DNA from: Oscillospiraceae bacterium
GTDB taxonomy: Bacteria; Bacillota; Clostridia; Oscillospirales; Oscillospiraceae
Assembly (NCBI GenBank): GCA_015067615.1
Contig: SVMD01000004.1
Span: 787-64,786, forward strand
Length of the DNA: 64,000 nucleotides
Reading direction: 5' to 3'
Part shown: positions 30,784-41,212 of the stretch, one piece after another
Layout of the letters: each line of letters begins with the position of its first letter
Numbering within the stretch: the first letter of the stretch is position 1
Position numbers and translations under genes: made by a program
The notes under the pieces: generated by a model
The model's database searches: none
Seen by the model: the letters and a program-made list of their open reading frames with translations, nothing else
Told to the model about the DNA's origin: nothing

Positions 30784-32073
30784 ATGCTGCCTGAGGCCTT
30801 TTTGGAGCGAATGAAGCAACAGCTTGGGGAGGAATACCCGGAATATCTGAATTCTCTGGAGCGGCCCCGGGCGGTGGCGCTGCGGTTTAACCCTTTAAAG
30901 GGCAACGCGCCGGAGCTTCCCTTTGTGGGCCGGAGCATCCCCTGGGAGCCCCAGGGCTTCTACTACGACCCGGAGGCCCGGCCGGGACTGCACCCTTACC
31001 ACGAGGCAGGCGTCTACTATCTCCAGGAGGCCAGCGCCATGGCCCCGGTTTATCTGCTGGATCCCCAGCCCGGTGAGCGGGTCCTGGACCTCTGCGCCGC
31101 TCCCGGCGGTAAGACCACCCAGATCGCCGGACGGATGGGCGGCAAAGGCTTCCTGCTGTGCAATGAGTGGAGTCCGAAACGGGCCAAGATACTGTCCCGG
31201 AATATAGAACGTCTGGGTGTTGCCAACGCCCTGGTGACCAATGAGCATCCGGAGCGTCTGGCCGACCGGCTCCCCGGCTTCTTTGACCGGGTACTGGTGG
31301 ACGCCCCCTGCTCCGGTGAGGGTATGTTCCGCAAGGAGGAGGCCGCCGTCACCGACTGGAGCCAGGAGACTGTGGAGATGTGCGCCCGGCGGCAGGCGGA
31401 GATCCTCCATTCCGCCGCACAGATGCTGAAGCCCGGCGGGCGGCTGGTGTACTCCACCTGCACCTTTGCCCCGGAGGAGGACGAAATGGCAGTGGCCGCC
31501 TTCCTGGAAGCCCATCCGGAATTTGAGCCGGAGGTCATTGAGGCCCCCTGGTTCCAGCCTGTGGAAAACGGCGGCCACCGGCTTTGGCCCCACAAGCTCC
31601 TGGGCGAAGGCCATTTCGCCGCGGTGCTGCGCAAAGTGGGCGGTGAAGAGGGCGATGTCCCCACTATGGCCGGGGAAAAGCTGCCCAAGGAGTGGCTTTC
31701 CTTCGCCAAAGAGCTGGGCATCCGGCTGCCGGAGGGCAAGGCGGTGTCTTTCGGCCAGAACCTGTTCTGGGCCCCGGAGGAGATGCCCGACCTGCGGCGG
31801 TTAAAGGTCCTGCGTCCCGGTCTGGAGCTGGGCGAAGTGAAAAAGGGCCGCTTCGAGCCTGCCCACCATCTGGCCCTGTGGCTGGACAGCTGCGCCAATA
31901 CGGTCAGCTTCGGTGCGGAAAGTGCCGAGATCCGGGAATATATGCACGGCAATGTGCTGCCCGGCAGTCAAAAGGGCTGGTGCCTCATCAAGGCCGGGGA
32001 CTACTCCCTGGGCTGGGCCAAGGGCGACGGCCAAACGCTTAAAAACCACTACCCCAAGGGATTGAGACGGTAA
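30784..32073 (+). CDS. rsmF: RsmF/NOL1-NOP2-sun family rRNA (cytosine-C5) methyltransferase
   Basis: LDLCAAPGGKTTQIAGRM, VDAPCSGEGMFRK, LVYSTCTFAPEEDE. Confidence 0.92.
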   Translation: MLPEAFLERMKQQLGEEYPEYLNSLERPRAVALRFNPLKGNAPELPFVGRSIPWEPQGFYYDPEARPGLHPYHEAGVYYLQEASAMAPVYLLDPQPGERVLDLCAAPGGKTTQIAGRMGGKGFLLCNEWSPKRAKILSRNIERLGVANALVTNEHPERLADRLPGFFDRVLVDAPCSGEGMFRKEEAAVTDWSQETVEMCARRQAEILHSAAQMLKPGGRLVYSTCTFAPEEDEMAVAAFLEAHPEFEPEVIEAPWFQPVENGGHRLWPHKLLGEGHFAAVLRKVGGEEGDVPTMAGEKLPKEWLSFAKELGIRLPEGKAVSFGQNLFWAPEEMPDLRRLKVLRPGLELGEVKKGRFEPAHHLALWLDSCANTVSFGAESAEIREYMHGNVLPGSQKGWCLIKAGDYSLGWAKGDGQTLKNHYPKGLRR

Positions 32074-32248
32074 ATTATCGTTGGCGGCGGAACGTAATGT
32101 CGTGAATGTAGGGGCGCTCAGTGAGCGCCCGTGCGGTACATACTGCGAATTCGCCCGAAGCCTAATGCGAACTCGTATATTTCTCTGACGGGCGATCAAT
32201 GATCGCCCCTACGCTATCCACGGAAGATGGTACTGCAAACGATAATTT
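32071..32248. mobile_element. MITE-like intergenic element 1, TIR TAAATTATCGTT/AACGATAATTT
   Basis: Inverted termini read directly; inner palindrome gtaggggcgctcagtgagcgccc. Confidence 0.75.
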
Positions 32249-32368
32249 GGCTGTATCATCGCCAATTTCGGGCCGCGTAAATTAGACTTTACATAATCTT
32301 GATTCTATGGTATATTATTATAGCCTATGTACAGCTTACCGAAAATTCTTACAAGGAGATGAGCATCC

Positions 32369-33634
32369 TTGGCCAGATATGAAATTCACGGCGGCAACCT
32401 GCTGAACGGTTCCGTTACCATAAGCGGTGCGAAAAACGCTGCCGTTGCCATCCTTCCCGCGGCCCTGCTGGTGCCGGGCAAATGCCGGATCGAAAATGTC
32501 CCCGATATTTCTGACGTCCGGATCCTGCTGGACATCATCCGGGGCATGGGCGCAAAAATTGAACAGCCCGAGCCCAATGTGGTGGAGATCGACAGCTCCA
32601 GCATCCATTGCACCCGACCCGACGATACCCTGGTCAAGAAAATGCGGGCCAGCTACTATCTGATGGGTGCCCTGCTGGGCCGCTTCGGCCATGCCCACGT
32701 GGCGCTGCCCGGCGGCTGCAACTTCGCCTCCCGGCCCATTGACCAGCACATCAAGGGCTTCATCTGCCTGGGTGCCGATGTGGACGAGACCGACGATTAT
32801 GTGGCCCTCACCCCCGGTGAGGACGGCCTCCACGGTGCCCGGATCAGCCTGGATATGGCCTCCGTGGGTGCCACTGCCAACCTGATGATCGCCGCCGTGC
32901 TGATGCCCGGACAGACCGTCATCGAAAACGCCGCCAAGGAGCCCCACATCGTGGACCTGGCCAACTTCCTGAACACCATGGGTGCCAGAGTTTACGGCGC
33001 CGGTACCGACACTGTGAAGGTCCGGGGCGTCAGCGCCCTGAAGGGCGGCACCTATGCCATCATCCCCGACCAGATCGAGGCAGGCACTTACCTGGCTGCG
33101 GTTGCAGCCGTAGGTGGAAATGTTCTGGTTCAGAACGTGATTCCCAAGCATCTGGAATGCATCACCACCAAGCTTCAGGAAATGGGCTGCCGTGTCATCA
33201 ACTACGATGACGCGGTACGAATCCAGAAGACCAATCGCCTGCGCCGCACCACCGTCAAGACCCGCCCCTATCCCGGCTTCCCCACGGATATGCAGGCCCA
33301 GATCTGTGTGTGCATGAGTCTGGCCAGCGGCGTCAGCCGCCTGACCGAGAGTGTCTACGAGACCCGGTTCTTCGGCTACTGCTCGGAGCTGGAACGGATG
33401 GGCGCCAACATCCGCATTGAGGGCAAGACAGCCACCGTGGTGGGTGTGGAGCAGCTTTACGGCGCAGAAGTCACCGCCAACGACCTCCGGGCCGGCGCAG
33501 CACTGGTCATTGCGGGTCTGTCCGCCCAGGGCACCACTCTAATCAAGAATATCCACTATGTGGAGCGGGGCTATGAGAGCATCATCGAAAAACTCACCGC
33601 CCTGGGCGCTGATATCAAGCGCATTGAAGATTAA
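32369..33634 (+). CDS. murA: UDP-N-acetylglucosamine 1-carboxyvinyltransferase (TTG start)
   Basis: GGNLLNGSVTISGAKNAAVAILPAALL, LPGGCNFASRPIDQHIKG, TDMQAQICVCMSLASG, RAGAALVIAGLSAQG. Confidence 0.95.
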   Translation: MARYEIHGGNLLNGSVTISGAKNAAVAILPAALLVPGKCRIENVPDISDVRILLDIIRGMGAKIEQPEPNVVEIDSSSIHCTRPDDTLVKKMRASYYLMGALLGRFGHAHVALPGGCNFASRPIDQHIKGFICLGADVDETDDYVALTPGEDGLHGARISLDMASVGATANLMIAAVLMPGQTVIENAAKEPHIVDLANFLNTMGARVYGAGTDTVKVRGVSALKGGTYAIIPDQIEAGTYLAAVAAVGGNVLVQNVIPKHLECITTKLQEMGCRVINYDDAVRIQKTNRLRRTTVKTRPYPGFPTDMQAQICVCMSLASGVSRLTESVYETRFFGYCSELERMGANIRIEGKTATVVGVEQLYGAEVTANDLRAGAALVIAGLSAQGTTLIKNIHYVERGYESIIEKLTALGADIKRIED

Positions 33635-33696
33635 AAGAATCAACGGCCCCGGATTTTCATCCGGGGCCGCTTTTTGCTTTGCGACTATTTAGTGTG

Positions 33697-33921
33697 GTAA
33701 ATTATCGTTTATGCGCGAAGCGCAACCCTTCCCCCGGGAGGAAGGTGGGCCGCCGTAAGGCGGGTCGGAAGAGGAACGGCGAAATCTGAAGTGCAGAAAA
33801 AGCCTGGTAAGGATGCGAAATCGTTAGATTTCTGCCCGCATTCCTCTTCAGTCTCGCTGACGCTCGACAGCTTCCCCCCGGGGGAAGCGTGAGCGGCTTA
33901 CGCCGCTAAACGATAATTTAC
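33697..33921. mobile_element. MITE-like intergenic element 2, perfect 15-bp TIR GTAAATTATCGTTTA
   Basis: 33697-33711 and 33907-33921 are exact inverted copies. Confidence 0.85.
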
Positions 33922-33969
33922 CCAAGTAACCGGAAAAGCCGCCCTCCGTGAAAGAGGGCGGCCAAAATT

Positions 33970-35625
33970 TTATCTCCACAGGTACACTCTGGTCTCGTAG
34001 GGCTGCAACTTTTTGGGGTTGGGATTTTCGTAATTGCACAGCTCCAGCCGGGCGGTGTCCACCGGGAAATCACGGGGCTCCTTGAAGCGGACGGGCTTGT
34101 CCGAGAAGGAGCAGACCACTAAGATCCGCTGGAAGCCGTTCTGCCGGGAGTAGCAGTAGAGCTTTTTGGAGCCCTTGAAATGCTCGATATAATTGCCGTC
34201 CCGGACGCAGGAGAGCTTCCTGCGCAGAGCGATGGCCTTCCGGTAGAAATTCAGGATGGAATCCGGATCCTCCTCCTGCTGGGCCACATTGATATCCTTG
34301 TAGTTCTGGTTTACATAAAACCAGGGCGTATCGGAGGTGGTAAAGCCTGCGTTGGGGCTGTCGTCCCACTGGACCAGGGTCCGGGCGGAATCCCGGGAGC
34401 AGCGCCACAGCCGCTGAAGCCGCTTCTTGTCGCTCTTTCGGGTGGCGTGATTGGCGTATTCCCACTTTGTCTGAACATCCTCGTACATATCGGGGCTTTC
34501 AGGCCGCCAGTTCAGCATGCCGATCTCCTGGCCCTGATAAACGAAGGGGGTTCCCTTCTGGAACAGGTAGGACACCGCCAGCATCTTACCGCTTTCTTTC
34601 CAGAACTTCTCGCTGCCGTAACGGGAGATGATCCGGGGGTGGTCATGATTTTCCATGTAGAGCATATTCCAGCCCCTGCCGTCCAGCTTCTTCTGCCAGT
34701 TGGTAAAGGCCTTTTTCAGCTTCTTCAGGGAGAATTTCATGGGGTAGTAGTCAGAGAGGAAGGAGTCGGCGCACTGGGTCTGGAACTGGATCATCATGTC
34801 GATCTCCTGATCCGGTCCCTCCTGAATGTAGGTCAGGGCGGTCTTGGGATTCACCATGGGGGCTTCCGCCAGGGTTACGCAGTCGTAGTGGTCCAGCACG
34901 TCCTTCCTGAACTCTGTCAGGTACTCATGGATATGGGGGCCATGGTTATACAGGTTCAGACCCTTGGAGGCGGGCATGATATGGTCATCCGGCAGGCCCT
35001 CGGTCTTGGAGATGAAGGTGATCACGTCCTCACGGAAGCCGTCCACGCCCAGATCCAGCCAGAATTTCAGGATTTTCTTGACCTCCTCCCGGACCAGGGG
35101 GTTATCCATGTTCAGGTCCGGCTGCTTGATGGCGAACAGGTGCATGTAGTATTCGCCCCGGACCTCGTCGTAGGTCCAGGCCTTGCCCTCGAAGAGGGAG
35201 TCCCAGTTGTTGGGCAGCTTGCCGTTTTTCTTGGCGGGGCGCCATATGTAGTAATCGGTGTAGGGATCAATGCGCTGCCGGGATTTCTGGAACCACTCAT
35301 GCTCGTCAGAAGTGTGGTTCACCACCAGGTCCATGATGATCTTCATACCCCGCTGATGGGCGCCGTCCAGAACCTTTTTAAAGGCCTCCATGCCGCCGAA
35401 TTCCGGGGCGATGTCCATGTAGTCGGCGATATCGTAGCCGCAGTCGGCGCCGGGAGAGGGGTACAGGGGGGAGAACCAGATGCCGTCACAGCCCAGGGAC
35501 TGGATGTAGTCCAGCTTTTCGTAGACGCCATGGAGGTCGCCCATGCCGTCGCCGTCACCGTCCTTAAAGGACCGGGGCCAAATCTGATAGAATACCTTGT
35601 CTTTATACCACTTTGTCCGTTCCAT
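33970..35625 (-). CDS. GH13 alpha-glucosidase (oligo-1,6-glucosidase-like)
   Basis: WYKDKVFYQIWPRSFKDGDGDGMGDLHGVYEKLDYI, MDLVVNHTSDEHEWF, DGFREDVI, MENHDHPRIISRYG. Confidence 0.93.
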   Translation of the reverse strand: MERTKWYKDKVFYQIWPRSFKDGDGDGMGDLHGVYEKLDYIQSLGCDGIWFSPLYPSPGADCGYDIADYMDIAPEFGGMEAFKKVLDGAHQRGMKIIMDLVVNHTSDEHEWFQKSRQRIDPYTDYYIWRPAKKNGKLPNNWDSLFEGKAWTYDEVRGEYYMHLFAIKQPDLNMDNPLVREEVKKILKFWLDLGVDGFREDVITFISKTEGLPDDHIMPASKGLNLYNHGPHIHEYLTEFRKDVLDHYDCVTLAEAPMVNPKTALTYIQEGPDQEIDMMIQFQTQCADSFLSDYYPMKFSLKKLKKAFTNWQKKLDGRGWNMLYMENHDHPRIISRYGSEKFWKESGKMLAVSYLFQKGTPFVYQGQEIGMLNWRPESPDMYEDVQTKWEYANHATRKSDKKRLQRLWRCSRDSARTLVQWDDSPNAGFTTSDTPWFYVNQNYKDINVAQQEEDPDSILNFYRKAIALRRKLSCVRDGNYIEHFKGSKKLYCYSRQNGFQRILVVCSFSDKPVRFKEPRDFPVDTARLELCNYENPNPKKLQPYETRVYLWR

Positions 35626-35629
35626 AGGG

Positions 35630-36808
35630 TTACTCCTTTATCAGCGCTGCAAACACAGGCAGACTCTTCTGGATCATGTCGTAGCTGACGCAGTAGCAGA
35701 TCCGGAACCAGCCGGGGCAGCCGAAGCCGTCGCCGGGCACCAGCAGCAGATCCTTCTGCTTGGCCTTTTCGGAGAAGGCCATGGCGTCGCCGCCGGGGGC
35801 CTTGATGAACAGGTAGAAGGCACCGTCTGGCTTGGCCATCTCATAGCCCAGGGCCGTCAGACCTTCGTAAAGAGTCTTCCGGTTCCGGTCGTAGGCTTCC
35901 AGATCCGGCCGCAGATGGGTACACCGGGCGATCACCTTCTGCCACAGGCTGGGGGCGCAGACATGGCCAGCCTGCCGGGCGGCACCGGCCACGGCGGCGT
36001 AGAGGGCCTTGGCATCGGCAGCGGTTTTGGGTACGTATACGTAGCCGATACGCTCGCCGGGCAGGGACAGGGACTTGGAGTAGGAGTAGCAGACCACCGT
36101 GTTGGGGTAGAAATGGGGCACCCAGGGGGTGACGATGCCGCCGTAGGTCAGCTCCCGGTAGGGCTCGTCGGAGATGATGTAGATGGGATGGCCGTAGGCT
36201 TCGCTCTTGGCAGTGAGCAGGGCGCTCAGCCGCTGCAGCGTCTCACCGGAGTAGACCACGCCGGAGGGGTTGTTGGGGCTGTTCAGGATCAGGGCCTGGG
36301 TTTTTTCCGTCAGCAGGGCTTCCAGGGCCTCAAAATTGATCTGAAAATCCGGCACATCCGGGGGAACCACCTTGAAGGTCAGTCCGGCGCCCTCGGCAAA
36401 GGGCTTGTACTCCGGGAAGTAGGGGGCCACAGTCAGCACCTCGCCGCCGGGCACTGCCAGAGCCTTCAGCACCGCCACCAGTTCCGGAGCCGCGCCGCAG
36501 CCGATGAAGAAATCCTCCGGTTCGGCACCGGCATTGTAGCGGGCGTTCAGGTCATCGGCAATGGCCTTCCGGGTGGCGTAGTCGCCCACGGCAGAGGTGT
36601 AGCCATGGACCACCAGGGAATCGGTGTCCGCCAGGACCTGCCGGATGGTTTCGTTCACCTGGGCAGGAGAAGGGATGGAGGGGTTGCCCAGAGAGAAGTC
36701 GAACACGTTCTCCTCCCCCACCAGGGCTGCCCGGCCCCGGCCATATTCAAAGAGGTCCCGGATGACGCTGCGGTTTGCGCCGAGACCATAAGCGGTTTGG
36801 TTGATCAT
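35630..36808 (-). CDS. Pyridoxal-phosphate-dependent aminotransferase, class I/II
   Basis: FDFSLGNPSIPSP, LNSPNNPSGVVYS, ISDEPYRELTYGG, YSYSKSLSLPGERIGY. Confidence 0.92.
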   Translation of the reverse strand: MINQTAYGLGANRSVIRDLFEYGRGRAALVGEENVFDFSLGNPSIPSPAQVNETIRQVLADTDSLVVHGYTSAVGDYATRKAIADDLNARYNAGAEPEDFFIGCGAAPELVAVLKALAVPGGEVLTVAPYFPEYKPFAEGAGLTFKVVPPDVPDFQINFEALEALLTEKTQALILNSPNNPSGVVYSGETLQRLSALLTAKSEAYGHPIYIISDEPYRELTYGGIVTPWVPHFYPNTVVCYSYSKSLSLPGERIGYVYVPKTAADAKALYAAVAGAARQAGHVCAPSLWQKVIARCTHLRPDLEAYDRNRKTLYEGLTALGYEMAKPDGAFYLFIKAPGGDAMAFSEKAKQKDLLLVPGDGFGCPGWFRICYCVSYDMIQKSLPVFAALIKE

Positions 36809-36828
36809 AATAATTCCTCCTTGGTAAG

Positions 36829-37002
36829 GAAAATTGTCGTTTAGCGGCGCAGCCGCCTTGCCTCCCCTTGAGGGGAGGTGGCCCGAAGGGCCGGAGGGGT
36901 GAAAGCCGAAAGTCATTGCAATCTCCTACTTTTCACCCCTCAGTCAGCTTCGCTGACAGCTCCCCTCAAGGGGAGCCTTTGGTACGCTAAACGATGATTT
37001 AC
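36829..37002. mobile_element. MITE-like intergenic element 3
   Basis: Termini aattgtcgttta / taaacgatgatttac; interior gcctccccttgaggggaggtggcccgaagggccggagggg...cccctcagtcagcttcgctgacagctcccctcaaggggagcc. Confidence 0.8.
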
Positions 37003-37682
37003 ATTTCGTACAGCGGTTTCTTGGGATCGTAGGGCTGGGGCTTATAGGTAACGGAGCCGATGGGCTTGCCGTCGATGCCGTATTTGGGATTGTAGCCGAA
37101 AAGGTTTACATAACGTATCAAGTCATCCTTTTCCTTCTCCATCTGCTCCATAACGGCCACCGTGGCCAGTACATCGTCCACCGCCCTGTGGGAATTGACC
37201 ACCTTTCCGGTGAGACCGTACGCCTCAATGGCGTTGCAGAGCTTGTGGGGATAGGGCTTCCGGTCCCGGTAGACCGTATACAGGTCCAGCTTGTCCTTGC
37301 CCTTTAAAATGGCAGGATCGCCGTGGCGCAGCAGGAAATAGAACAGAAAGCTCAGGTCAAAATGGGCATTGTAGGCCAGCAGCAGGGTGTTTCCCCGGAT
37401 CATCTCGGCGATATCCCGGGCTACCCTCGCCTTGGGCAGGCCCTTTTCCCGGAGGTCCTGGGTGGAGATGCCGGTAAGCTGCTCGATCTTCGGAGGCACA
37501 AAGCCGCCGGGAGACATGGCAATCAGCTCATCATACTCCTGCACCACCTTGGGGATTCCGTTGACCTTCTCCACCACCACCGCGGCAAATTCAATGATCT
37601 CATCCCGGCTGTAGAGCAGACCCGTGGTCTCCGTGTCGAAAAGCATCAGCCGGTCGTATCTGGAAAACAGGGAATCAAACAT
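36999..37682 (-). CDS. 3'-5' exonuclease (DnaQ/DNA polymerase III epsilon-like)
   Basis: LMLFDTETTGLLYSRDEIIEFAAVVV, YNAHFDLSFL, SHRAVDDVLAT. Confidence 0.9.
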   Translation of the reverse strand: MFDSLFSRYDRLMLFDTETTGLLYSRDEIIEFAAVVVEKVNGIPKVVQEYDELIAMSPGGFVPPKIEQLTGISTQDLREKGLPKARVARDIAEMIRGNTLLLAYNAHFDLSFLFYFLLRHGDPAILKGKDKLDLYTVYRDRKPYPHKLCNAIEAYGLTGKVVNSHRAVDDVLATVAVMEQMEKEKDDLIRYVNLFGYNPKYGIDGKPIGSVTYKPQPYDPKKPLYEM

Positions 37683-38262
37683 CGTACTCACCTCTTGCAA
37701 GGCCCAGGGCCCGTCGGTATTTGCTGCGTTTTTCGGGGACCAGGCCGTATTTTTCCGCAAGCTGTCCGGCAAAGGCTACCGCGCGCTCGTCGCTGCCTGC
37801 CTTCAGCTCCACTTCCACCTCCAGCAGGGGCAGTTCCCGGCTTCCGGCGGTGAGTTTGCCCCGGTCCAGGGCCAGCTCCAGGGTGGCGCCGGGGATTTCC
37901 AGAACCAGAGCCAGCCGGGTGAATTTGGCGCCGCAGACCGGGCCAACACCGCTGACGCACATGGCCATCAGTTCCACAGGGGCGCCCTGATGGTACAGCT
38001 CCGGAATGGCAGCCATGATGCTGCCGCATTCCACTTCCCACTCGCAGCGGCTTCCGTCGGCTGCGGGGGTTTTCAGGGTGCAGACGGACCTGCCGTTTTC
38101 CAGACGGCGGCGGAGAGTCCAGCGGCGGACACCCAGCTTGCCGTCAAAACTATCGTAGTAGGTGGTCTCCATTTCGATGGGAGAAAAGCCTGCAAAATCC
38201 TGCTGCAAAGCGCCGAAGGCGGCCTCGGTGCAGCTGTATTTCAGTTCAAATTCACGTCCCAT
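37675..38262 (-). CDS. CYTH domain protein
   Basis: N-terminal EFELKYS, TTYYDSFDGKLGVRRWTLRRRLENG, CTLKTP. Confidence 0.82.
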   Translation of the reverse strand: MGREFELKYSCTEAAFGALQQDFAGFSPIEMETTYYDSFDGKLGVRRWTLRRRLENGRSVCTLKTPAADGSRCEWEVECGSIMAAIPELYHQGAPVELMAMCVSGVGPVCGAKFTRLALVLEIPGATLELALDRGKLTAGSRELPLLEVEVELKAGSDERAVAFAGQLAEKYGLVPEKRSKYRRALGLARGEYDV

Positions 38263-38283
38263 GGCGGTTCCTCCTTGATCGTA

Positions 38284-38464
38284 TCAATTGTCGTTATCAA
38301 TAGGAACTTGGCTCCCCCTCTGGGGGAGCTGGCACCGCCTTTGGCGGTGACTGAGAGGGCAAAAGACGTTACGACACCCTCTCCGTCAGTCCTTCGGACT
38401 GCCACCTCTCCCAAAGGGAGAGGCAAGGCTCCTGCGGTGCGGTAGTACGCTAAACGACAATTCA
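38284..38464. mobile_element. MITE-like intergenic element 4
   Basis: Termini tcaattgtcgtta / taaacgacaattca; interior ctccccctctgggggagct...ccctctccgtcagtccttcggactgccacctctcccaaagggag. Confidence 0.75.
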
Positions 38465-38562
38465 TATTTCCCCCATCATAGCACAGATTTTGCGCTTCGT
38501 CACCAAAAATCTCGTTGACACCGCAATTTTCCACAGGTACAATGATTTCAGAGGTGAAAACT

Positions 38563-40809
38563 ATGATTTTACACGACAACGGCCTGTTTCTTCTGAAAAA
38601 CGATTCTTTTTCCTATCTGTTTAAGGTGGGCAAGTACGGTGAACTGCAGCACCTGCATTTCGGCGCCCCGGTGGAGATCACCGATGCGGACTGCTTTGCC
38701 TGCATTCCCGGCCCCGGCTGGGGCAGCAATCTGGTGATGGACGACGCCGATCCCCACAGCTGTCCCGATTTCATCCCCCTGGAATGGAGCGGCAGCGGCC
38801 GGGGCGATTACCGGGAGAGTCCCCTGGAGATCGGCAGAGCCACGGACCTGCGTTATGTAAACCATCGGATCTTGGAGGGCTCCCAGCCCATGGTCTGCGG
38901 CCTGCCCCAGGCCCACGGAGACTGCGAGACCCTGGAGATCACCCTGGAGCAGCCGGGTCTGCGCCTTAAACTGTACTACAGCCTGTTCGATACCGCCCTG
39001 GTCCGCCGCACAGTGGTGGAAAACACCGGCGATGGAGAAATCAGCCTGCACAAGTGCATGAGCTTCTCCATGGATCTTCCCGGAAACTACATCATGACCA
39101 CCTTCCACGGCGGCTGGAGCGCGGAAATGCGGCGCATGGACAACCGGGTGGGCGGCGCGAAAATCACCAACGAGAGCCGCACCGGCGCATCCAGCAACCA
39201 GCACAACCCGGGCTTCTTCCTCCGGGAGGCGGGCACCACTGAAAACGATGGCGTGGCCTATGGCTTCAATCTTGTTTACTCCGGCAACCACTATGCCGCC
39301 GCTCAGCAGTCCCAGACCGGTCTGACGAGAGTGATGCAGGGCATCAACCCCGCCAATTTCTGCAAGGTTCTGGCCCCCGGCGAAGTGTTCGAGACGCCGG
39401 AAGCGGTGCTGTGCTGGTCGGACGCGGGCCTGAACGGTCTGTCCCGGGCCATGCACAAATTCGTCAATGACCACATCGTGCCCGAATACTGGGCAGGCCG
39501 CCCCCGGCCTGTGCTGTACAATAGCTGGGAGGGCTGCGTTTTTGATTTCAACCAGCACCGGCTGCTGAATCTGGCAGACCGGGCAAAGGACTTGGGCTGC
39601 GAACTGTTCGTGCTGGATGACGGATGGTTCGGCGTACGCAACAATGACCACTGCAGCCTGGGTGACTACAATGTGAACCTGAAAAAGCTCCCCGACGGCA
39701 TGGACGGTCTGGCAAAGCGCATCACTGCCAAGGGAATGCAGTTCGGTCTCTGGTTCGAGCCGGAATCCGTGAGCCCCGACTCTGATCTGTACCGGGCCCA
39801 CCCGGACTGGGCCCTGACCGACGAATTCACCCCCATTCTGGGCCGCCACCAGCTGCTGCTGGACCTGACAAAGCCGGAGGTCCGGGACTATATCGTTTCT
39901 TCCGTCACCGGGATTCTGGACACTGCCGCCATTTCCTACGTCAAGTGGGATATGAACCGGCACTCCGTGGCCCTGGGTGCCAAGGCCCACGACTATATTC
40001 TGGGTCTATATGACATTCTCCGCCGGATTTTCGGCCCCCGGCCGGAGATCCTGCTGGAAAGCTGCTCCTCCGGCGGCAACCGGTTCGACCTGGGTATGCT
40101 CTGCTTCTCCCCCCAGGTCTGGTGCAGCGACGATACCGACCCCATTGAGCGGCTGACCATCCAGGGGAACCTGAGCTACCTGTACCCCCAGTCCACCTTC
40201 GGCGCCCATGTCTCCGCTGCCCCCCATGCCCAGACCCTCCGGGCCACGCCCCTGAGCACCCGGGGCAACGTGTCCTTCTTCGGCTGCCTGGGCTACGAGC
40301 TGGACCTGAAGCATCTGTTTCCCGTGGAGATCACCGAGATCAAGAACCAGATCGCCTTCTACAAGCAGTACCGGGCCCTGTTCCAGTACGGCCGCTTTAC
40401 CAGGCACGCCCTGGGCTGGCAGGTATCCGACAGCAATATGGCCATTTCCGGCGTGTTCCACCAGCAGGTCAGCGCCGCGCCCCCCTACGAGCGGCTGCGC
40501 ATCACCGGCCTGGAAAAGGAAAAGACCTACCGCTTCCGCTCTTTGGAGCAGAAGATCCGGGTAGGCCAGTTCGGAAATCTTTTAAAGCATGTGGTGCCCT
40601 TCTCCGTCAGTCCCAGCGGCCTTCTGGTCCGCACTGCCGACGCTCACTACGCTATGCCCGACGGCGGCGAGGACCGGACCGCCACCGGCGCCGCCCTGGC
40701 CTCCGGCGTGATGCTCAAGCCTCTGTTCCGGGGCACCGGCTATACCACCGACCAGCGCAACCAGGGTGACTATGGCTCTAATGTCTACATCATCGAGCCT
40801 GTGGAATAG
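38563..40809 (+). CDS. GH36 alpha-galactosidase
   Basis: NSWEGCVFDFNQHRLLNLA, FVLDDGWFGVRNND, LWFEPESVSPDSDLYRAHPDW, YVKWDMNRH, ESCSSGGNRFDLGML. Confidence 0.94.
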   Translation: MILHDNGLFLLKNDSFSYLFKVGKYGELQHLHFGAPVEITDADCFACIPGPGWGSNLVMDDADPHSCPDFIPLEWSGSGRGDYRESPLEIGRATDLRYVNHRILEGSQPMVCGLPQAHGDCETLEITLEQPGLRLKLYYSLFDTALVRRTVVENTGDGEISLHKCMSFSMDLPGNYIMTTFHGGWSAEMRRMDNRVGGAKITNESRTGASSNQHNPGFFLREAGTTENDGVAYGFNLVYSGNHYAAAQQSQTGLTRVMQGINPANFCKVLAPGEVFETPEAVLCWSDAGLNGLSRAMHKFVNDHIVPEYWAGRPRPVLYNSWEGCVFDFNQHRLLNLADRAKDLGCELFVLDDGWFGVRNNDHCSLGDYNVNLKKLPDGMDGLAKRITAKGMQFGLWFEPESVSPDSDLYRAHPDWALTDEFTPILGRHQLLLDLTKPEVRDYIVSSVTGILDTAAISYVKWDMNRHSVALGAKAHDYILGLYDILRRIFGPRPEILLESCSSGGNRFDLGMLCFSPQVWCSDDTDPIERLTIQGNLSYLYPQSTFGAHVSAAPHAQTLRATPLSTRGNVSFFGCLGYELDLKHLFPVEITEIKNQIAFYKQYRALFQYGRFTRHALGWQVSDSNMAISGVFHQQVSAAPPYERLRITGLEKEKTYRFRSLEQKIRVGQFGNLLKHVVPFSVSPSGLLVRTADAHYAMPDGGEDRTATGAALASGVMLKPLFRGTGYTTDQRNQGDYGSNVYIIEPVE

Positions 40810-40917
40810 GCTGAACAGTCAGGCAACCTTCGATGGGATTTGTAGGGGCGCGCACAGTGCGCCCCTACAATGTAAATCGTAAGGCTGTTAAACAAACTTG
40901 AATTTGGAGGAATTGAT

Positions 40918-41103
40918 ATGAAGCAGTATAAGGTTGTCAGAGTTAAAATGACTTTTGAGGAATTAGGAACTGTAAATTTTACAAGACTTGAAACTATAAT
41001 GAACGATATGGCAAAAGAGGGGTGGGATGTTGTATGCCTATCTCCTCAACCAGGAATATCTACGAATTTCATGCTTATAACTTTTTGCAAGGATGATGAA
41101 TAA
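40918..41103 (+). CDS. Small DUF4177-like protein
   Basis: 61 aa; MKQYKVVRVKMTF...LETIMNDMAKEGWDVVCLSPQ; RBS ggagga. Confidence 0.55.
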   Translation: MKQYKVVRVKMTFEELGTVNFTRLETIMNDMAKEGWDVVCLSPQPGISTNFMLITFCKDDE

Positions 41104-41212
41104 TTAATTTCGGTTTGACAGAGTGATAAATTCCAATTTATCTAACAGCTTCTTCCCTTACACAAAGCAACCCCTCCGCTTTATGCGGAGGGGTTTTGCA
41201 TTGCAATTGGAT

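Noticed and set aside
40846-40872. Palindrome gtaggggcgcgcacagtgcgcccctac as a sixth MITE copy
   Set aside because: Resembles the interior of element 1 but lacks the GTAAATTATCGTTTA termini.
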